Position numbers and translations under genes: made by a program | Shown here: positions 47,222 to 47,902 of the stretch, piece by piece | How positions within the stretch are numbered: the first letter of the stretch is position 1 | How the letters are laid out: each line of letters begins with the position of its first letter | The notes under the pieces: generated by a model | What the model saw: only the letters and a program-made list of their open reading frames with translations | Databases searched by the model: none | Told to the model about the DNA's origin: nothing | Source: an uncultured Acidobacteriota bacterium | GTDB lineage: Bacteria; Acidobacteriota; Vicinamibacteria; Fen-336 | Direction of reading: 5' to 3' | Assembly: GCA_902826455.1 (NCBI GenBank) | Contig: CADEEV010000033.1 | Coordinates: 1 to 47,902 of the forward strand | DNA length: 47,902 nucleotides

Positions 47222-47902
47222 ATGCGCCGGACACTTCAGATCCTGACGCTCGCAGGCGTCGCCGGTTGGTCGCTCCTCGGCGCGCGCGCCGAGGCGCAGT
47301 CCTACCCGCAGTCCCCTTACGACAACCGCTACGACGATCGCTACGACAACCGCTACGACCGTCAGATCGACGAGAGCTTCTTCTACCAGAACCTCTCGCC
47401 GTACGGCGACTGGGTCGAGATGCCGGAGTACGGCTGGGCCTTCGCGCCCCGCGTCGACTACGGCTGGCGTCCCTACACCCGCGGCCAATGGATCAACACC
47501 GACGACGGCTGGTACTGGGACTCGGACGAGCGATTCGGCTGGGCCACGTACCACTACGGCCGCTGGGTGAACGACCGGCGCTACGGCTGGATCTGGGTGC
47601 CGGGCACGGAGTGGGCTCCGGCCTGGGTGTCCTGGCGTCACGGCGACGGCTACACCGGCTGGGCGCCCCTGCCGCCGCGCGCGCAATTCCAGGCGCACAT
47701 CGGCCTGAACATCGGCGGCCTGGACATCGACGCCTACATCGGGCGCGACGACTATTCCTTCGTGCCCGATCGCTACCTGGTCGAACGCGGCGTCTACCAG
47801 CGCGTCGTGCCGCCGACCCAGAACGTCACGATCATCAACAACACGACCAACATCACGAACTACACCGTAGTGAACCAGCGCGTCGTCAATCGGGGCATCG
47901 AC
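47222..47902 (+). CDS. Exported Trp/Tyr-rich DUF6600-type protein, 3' end cut by the window
   Basis: 227 codons are visible and the frame runs off the window. A signal peptide covers about residues 1-26 (ending ARAEAQS). A short repeat RYDDRYDNRYDR follows, then the tryptophan-rich module SPYGDWVEMPEYGWAF, YGWRPYTRGQWINT, DGWYWDSDERFGWATYHYGRW, YGWIWVPGTEWAPAWVSWR and GWAPLPP, which is the DUF6600 pattern of exported proteins. The visible end is Asn/Thr/Val-rich (NNTTNITNYTVVNQRV). AGAGAGG lies about 7 bases upstream. A sigma54 promoter lies about 100 bp upstream. The role is unknown; a cell-surface or envelope location is likely. Confidence 0.85.
   Translation, partial: MRRTLQILTLAGVAGWSLLGARAEAQSYPQSPYDNRYDDRYDNRYDRQIDESFFYQNLSPYGDWVEMPEYGWAFAPRVDYGWRPYTRGQWINTDDGWYWDSDERFGWATYHYGRWVNDRRYGWIWVPGTEWAPAWVSWRHGDGYTGWAPLPPRAQFQAHIGLNIGGLDIDAYIGRDDYSFVPDRYLVERGVYQRVVPPTQNVTIINNTTNITNYTVVNQRVVNRGID

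Overview
The window is a high-GC (about 70% by eye), densely packed bacterial chromosome segment. An Oar-type TonB receptor with an N-terminal carboxypeptidase-regulatory domain, tandem CRTAC1/ASPIC-UnbV proteins with TPR partners, several YciI-domain paralogues and GAF-containing sigma54 activators together suggest Acidobacteriota. Myxococcota or a related deep-branching Gram-negative group is the main alternative. This placement is inference from gene content; no rRNA, tRNA, CRISPR array, insertion sequence or phage gene was seen.

Layout. 1-1590: thiol/peroxide and hydrolase operon (end of a peroxiredoxin, DsbA-like oxidoreductase, secreted alpha/beta hydrolase). 1591-2976: HtrA-type protease on the minus strand. 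3003-6837: four-gene efflux operon (HlyD adaptor, ABC ATPase, ABC permease, CecR-like TetR regulator) with a strong palindromic operator over its promoter. 6834-12540: a small NHLP-like protein and a DUF4136 protein expressed divergently from candidate sigma54 promoters, followed by two tandem sigma54 activators whose output halves share a 794-bp identical tract. 12541-19030: TolC / lipoprotein adaptor / RND pump operon with a DoxX protein; the pump gene is cut by an in-frame amber codon. 19159-21262: minus-strand cluster of three YciI-domain proteins, a small membrane protein and a second DoxX protein. 21395-27160: translationally coupled TPR, CRTAC1, TPR, CRTAC1 operon, probably exported. 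27157-32652: two minus-strand units, a GH130-like/YdeI/DUF695 group with a frameshifted PhyH gene and a BrnT-type toxin-antitoxin pair, then agmatine deiminase plus N-carbamoylputrescine amidase (agmatine to putrescine). 32702-33943: glycine-zipper and small membrane or hypothetical proteins. 33991-42860: alpha-glucoside/trehalose locus (LacI regulator, secreted debranching-like glycosidase, TonB receptor, GH37 trehalase) with a LacI-type operator and an intrinsic terminator. 42931-47902: large hybrid sensor kinase, a PP-loop ATPase, and a partial tryptophan-rich DUF6600 protein behind a near-perfect sigma54 promoter.

Regulatory themes. Four sites match the -24/-12 sigma54 pattern, and the only two sigma54 activators in view sit among them. 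Many transcription units start with a TANNNT box 6-7 bases before the start codon and have no Shine-Dalgarno sequence, suggesting leaderless mRNAs; the remaining first genes have clear Shine-Dalgarno sequences. Genes within operons are commonly coupled by 4-base overlaps (ATGA, GTGA, TTGA). Three genes (RND pump, PhyH, a hypothetical near 33.9 kb) carry lesions that are either real pseudogene mutations or sequence errors.
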